A program made the translations under genes and the position numbers. Below are positions 15,379-17,599 of a stretch of DNA of 17,599 nucleotides, one piece after another. The notes under the pieces are model-generated. The model searched no databases and was not told the origin of the DNA. It worked only from the letters and a program-made list of their open reading frames with translations. Source of the stretch: Candidatus Pelagibacter sp. TMED106 (GTDB taxonomy: Bacteria > Pseudomonadota > Alphaproteobacteria > Pelagibacterales > Pelagibacteraceae). Positions within the stretch are counted from its first letter, which is position 1. Each line of letters starts with the position of its first letter. The DNA is taken from assembly GCA_002170275.2 (NCBI GenBank), contig NHFH02000001.1, forward strand, positions 1 through 17,599, read 5' to 3'.

Positions 15379-15783
15379 TTAATCTAAATCAACATCCATA
15401 TCAGACATATGTAGTTTAAGAGCATTTGTTGAAACTTGAATCTCTCTTAAAAAAATAATAATTGATATCATCATGGACAAACAGCATGAACCAAAGATTA
15501 TTCTAGCAATAAAAATTTCACTTAAGTAAAGGGCAAAAACAGTTAACAAATTAAACAAAAAACCAAAAGCTCCAAACATGATAGTCCATTTTAATAATAC
15601 AATTCTTCCATTTAAGTTGATGAACTGTTTTTTCCACTCCGGTGGAATGTGATTTTCATAAACATGTTCATCATGAAGCTGTCTTATAAGTTTACTTAAA
15701 GAATGAAATCTATTACTATAAATATTCATCAATAAAGGAATTGCAGGAAACATCAGGGCAGTTACAGTATAATCTATATTCAT
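15379..15783 (-). CDS. DUF2721 family membrane protein
   Basis: A 134-residue protein of the DUF2721 family, without known function. It has a hydrophobic N-terminal segment (about residues 5-22), the family-typical NRFHSLSKLIRQLHDE stretch after it, then two hydrophobic helices (about 69-91 and 94-112) and the closing NALKLHMSDMD motif near the C-terminus, so about three membrane segments. The ATG at 15781-15783 is preferred; an in-frame TTG at 15790-15792 would add three residues. It lies directly before recR and is probably transcribed with it, though no functional link is evident. It starts divergently from ubiA. Confidence 0.8.
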   Translation of the reverse strand: MNIDYTVTALMFPAIPLLMNIYSNRFHSLSKLIRQLHDEHVYENHIPPEWKKQFINLNGRIVLLKWTIMFGAFGFLFNLLTVFALYLSEIFIARIIFGSCCLSMMISIIIFLREIQVSTNALKLHMSDMDVDLD

Positions 15784-15793
15784 ACGAATCAAT

Positions 15794-15822
15794 TTGATTA
15801 TGAAACTAGCCTTTGTTATTTA
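15794..15822 (+). promoter_or_regulatory. candidate ubiA promoter
   Basis: TTGATT (15794-15799) and TATTTA (15817-15822) are 17 bp apart in the 52-bp gap between the DUF2721 gene and ubiA. Transcription would start about 7 nt before the ubiA ATG at 15836, so the leader would be very short. The -10 match is weak. Confidence 0.25.
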
Positions 15823-15835
15823 CAAGTAAAATATT

Positions 15836-16699
15836 ATGAAACAATTAAATCTCTTTATCGATCTAACAAGGCTTAAAAAGCCAATTGGTTATATGCTTTT
15901 ATTTTGGCCCTGTGCATGGGGTCTTACTATCGTTTACGATTTTTCATCGAACATCAATAATTACTTTTTTTATCTAATTTTATTTTTTTCAGGATCAATT
16001 TTAATGAGATCTGCTGGATGTATAGTAAATGATATTTTGGATAAAGAATTTGATAAAAAAGTTTCTAGAACGAAAAAAAGACCAGTGGCCTCCGGAAAAA
16101 TATCTATAAAGTTAGGATTATTCTATGTAATTTTTCTTTGTCTTTTAGCACTTCTGGTTTTATTAAATTTTAATATCTTAACTATTTTTTTAGCAATAAT
16201 TTCAATGCCTTTAGCTTTTACATATCCTCTAATGAAAAGATATACTTATTGGCCACAATTATTCTTGGGTATTACTTTTAATTACGGATTAATTCTCGGA
16301 TGGACATGTGTCTCAAATCAATTAGAGATAATTCCAATAATATTTTATCTAGGAGCCATATTTTGGACACTTGGTTACGACACTATTTATGGATATCAAG
16401 ACTTAAAAGATGATGAAATTATAGGTTTAAAATCAACTTCAATTAAATTTAAAAAAGATCCAAAAAAATTTTTAGTTTTATGTTATTTAATATTCATAAT
16501 TTCTTTTCTAACTACAGGCATTTTAATGGAATTAAATAACATGTTTTTTATATTTTCAATAATTCCAATTTTGCATTTAATGATATATCAAATAAACAGT
16601 CTAAAAATTAATAGTCCACTTAATTGTTTAAAAATATTTAAAAGTAATAATGTTTTTGGTTTTTTAATTTTTATGAATATCTTAATAGGGAAAATATAA
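15836..16699 (+). CDS. ubiA: 4-hydroxybenzoate polyprenyltransferase UbiA
   Basis: Integral membrane prenyltransferase that attaches the polyprenyl tail to 4-hydroxybenzoate, committing it to ubiquinone. Both Mg-diphosphate binding aspartate motifs are present: NDILDKEFD (65-73), followed by SRTKKRPVASG, and YDTIYGYQDLKDD (181-193), followed by IGLKSTSI. About eight hydrophobic helices are visible, and 287 aa is the usual length. The N-terminal RLKKPIGYMLLFWPCAWGL is also characteristic of the bacterial 4-hydroxybenzoate enzyme as opposed to the heme and chlorophyll relatives. The next gene begins 4 nt after its stop, so the two are very probably one transcript. Confidence 0.95.
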   Translation: MKQLNLFIDLTRLKKPIGYMLLFWPCAWGLTIVYDFSSNINNYFFYLILFFSGSILMRSAGCIVNDILDKEFDKKVSRTKKRPVASGKISIKLGLFYVIFLCLLALLVLLNFNILTIFLAIISMPLAFTYPLMKRYTYWPQLFLGITFNYGLILGWTCVSNQLEIIPIIFYLGAIFWTLGYDTIYGYQDLKDDEIIGLKSTSIKFKKDPKKFLVLCYLIFIISFLTTGILMELNNMFFIFSIIPILHLMIYQINSLKINSPLNCLKIFKSNNVFGFLIFMNILIGKI

Positions 16700-16703
16700 A
16701 TAA

Positions 16704-17599
16704 ATGGATAATACAAGTATTCTAAAACGTCTTTATAAAGATTATACAAAAAAATATTTTAATAGAATATTAATTTCAGTATTTTTTACTATTTTATTAG
16801 CTGCAAGTACTTCTGCTGTTGCCTATTTATTAGATCCAGCGATTAAGAAATTATTTGTTGAAAAAAATCAAACTTTAATCTTTATAATTCCAATCCTAAT
16901 CATAACTGCTTTTGCAATTAAAGGTATTTCTCTCTACACGGCTAAAGTAATAATGATTAATGTTGCTGAAGATGTCAGAAAAGATGTTCAAATTGATATG
17001 TTAAGCTCGTTAATTAAAGCAGATACTCAATTAATAGATAGTAAACACTCTGGTAAATTTATATCTAACCTTACTAATGATGTTAATATGATCACCAATC
17101 TTGTTAGTACTGCTATCTTAAATCTTTTCAAAGATAGCTTAACTTTAATTGGACTATTAGTTGTTATGTTCTATCAAAACTGGAAACTTTCACTAATTGC
17201 ATTAATCATGATACCATTGGCCTCATATGCTGCTAGAACTTTAGGTAAAAGAATTGGCAAGGTTTCAACTCAACAAATGGAAAGAGCTGGAATTCTAAAT
17301 ACATATTTAATTGAAATTTTTAAAAATCACAGATTAATAAAAATTTTTCAAAAAGAGCTTTATGAAAATGATAGGGCAAAAAAATTTATTAATGATTTAA
17401 AAGAAAAATCTGCCAAAATTCAAATTGTATTAGTTAGAGCTTCGCCCATAATGGAAGCTTTAACAGGAATAATGATAGCTTGTTTAATATTCTATTCAGC
17501 TAAACTTGTTATAAAAAATGAGTTAGAGGTTAATAATTTTTTTTCTTTTTTAGCTGCAATGATGTTAGCTTATCAACCAGTTAGATCCTTAGCTACTTT
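16704..17599 (+). CDS. ABC transporter, MsbA-like (partial, transmembrane domain only)
   Basis: An open frame starts at the ATG at 16704 and runs off the right edge, 298 codons so far. The visible part is an ABC type-1 exporter transmembrane domain similar to MsbA lipid A/phospholipid flippases. Helices lie at about residues 20-45 and 55-77, then the EDVRKDVQIDML coupling region, SKHSGKFISNLTNDV (113-127), GLLVVMFYQNWKLSLIAL (152-169), and a final pair around 248-266 and 275-290, ending in AYQPVRSLAT. The ATPase domain with Walker motifs would lie beyond the window. The substrate is inferred from family resemblance only. It follows ubiA by 4 nt. Confidence 0.85.
   Translation, partial: MDNTSILKRLYKDYTKKYFNRILISVFFTILLAASTSAVAYLLDPAIKKLFVEKNQTLIFIIPILIITAFAIKGISLYTAKVIMINVAEDVRKDVQIDMLSSLIKADTQLIDSKHSGKFISNLTNDVNMITNLVSTAILNLFKDSLTLIGLLVVMFYQNWKLSLIALIMIPLASYAARTLGKRIGKVSTQQMERAGILNTYLIEIFKNHRLIKIFQKELYENDRAKKFINDLKEKSAKIQIVLVRASPIMEALTGIMIACLIFYSAKLVIKNELEVNNFFSFLAAMMLAYQPVRSLAT

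Noticed and set aside
15790..15792. TTG as the start of the DUF2721 gene.
   Set aside because: An ATG three codons downstream is available and the family begins close to that residue.
1..17599. Mobile elements, CRISPR arrays, toxin-antitoxin or phage-defence genes, tRNA genes.
   Set aside because: None found. Every long frame is a recognisable housekeeping gene or a known conserved family, and no terminal inverted repeats, spacer arrays or cloverleaf arms were seen.

Overview
The window looks like a stretch of core chromosome from a streamlined, very AT-rich marine alphaproteobacterium, most likely SAR11 / Candidatus Pelagibacter-like. The pointers are base composition (under about one third G+C by eye, not computed), lysine-, asparagine- and isoleucine-rich proteins, almost no non-coding space, mostly weak or absent Shine-Dalgarno sequences, and an alphaproteobacterial gene set and order (lysC, prfA, prmC, DUF4167; ubiG divergent from lysC; DUF1178; argJ beside secA). 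There are no tRNA or rRNA genes, insertion sequences, phage genes or CRISPR arrays.

Layout. Positions 1-315 carry no convincing gene but several inverted repeats. A membrane-anchored M23 peptidase (316-1623, +) converges on a five-gene minus-strand operon read from right to left: lysC, ispG, prfA, prmC, DUF4167 (6257 down to 1630). ubiG (+) starts divergently from lysC and collides tail to tail with an argJ-DUF1178 minus-strand pair (8759 down to 7044). secA (+) starts divergently from argJ and overlaps the end of accA (-). glcB, malate synthase G (+), starts divergently from accA and overlaps the end of a DUF2721-recR minus-strand pair. ubiA (+) starts divergently from that pair and is followed 4 nt later by an MsbA-like ABC transporter that runs off the right edge.

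The genes cover central cell functions: cell-wall remodelling (M23), aspartate-family amino acids (lysC), isoprenoid precursors (ispG) feeding ubiquinone (ubiA, ubiG), translation termination and release-factor methylation (prfA, prmC), arginine synthesis (argJ), protein export (secA), fatty-acid synthesis (accA), the glyoxylate route (glcB), recombinational repair (recR) and lipid export (msbA-like). All long genes look intact, and the catalytic residues I checked are present.

I do not see a new multi-gene system here. The best unusual signals are a roughly 50-residue C-terminal extension on AccA ending in a predicted membrane helix, a short glcB leader with a nested hairpin but no recognisable glycine-riboswitch consensus, a 30-bp in-frame tandem duplication in the DUF4167 gene, a seven-codon leader ORF overlapping the ubiG start, and a hairpin-rich 315-bp segment at the left edge.
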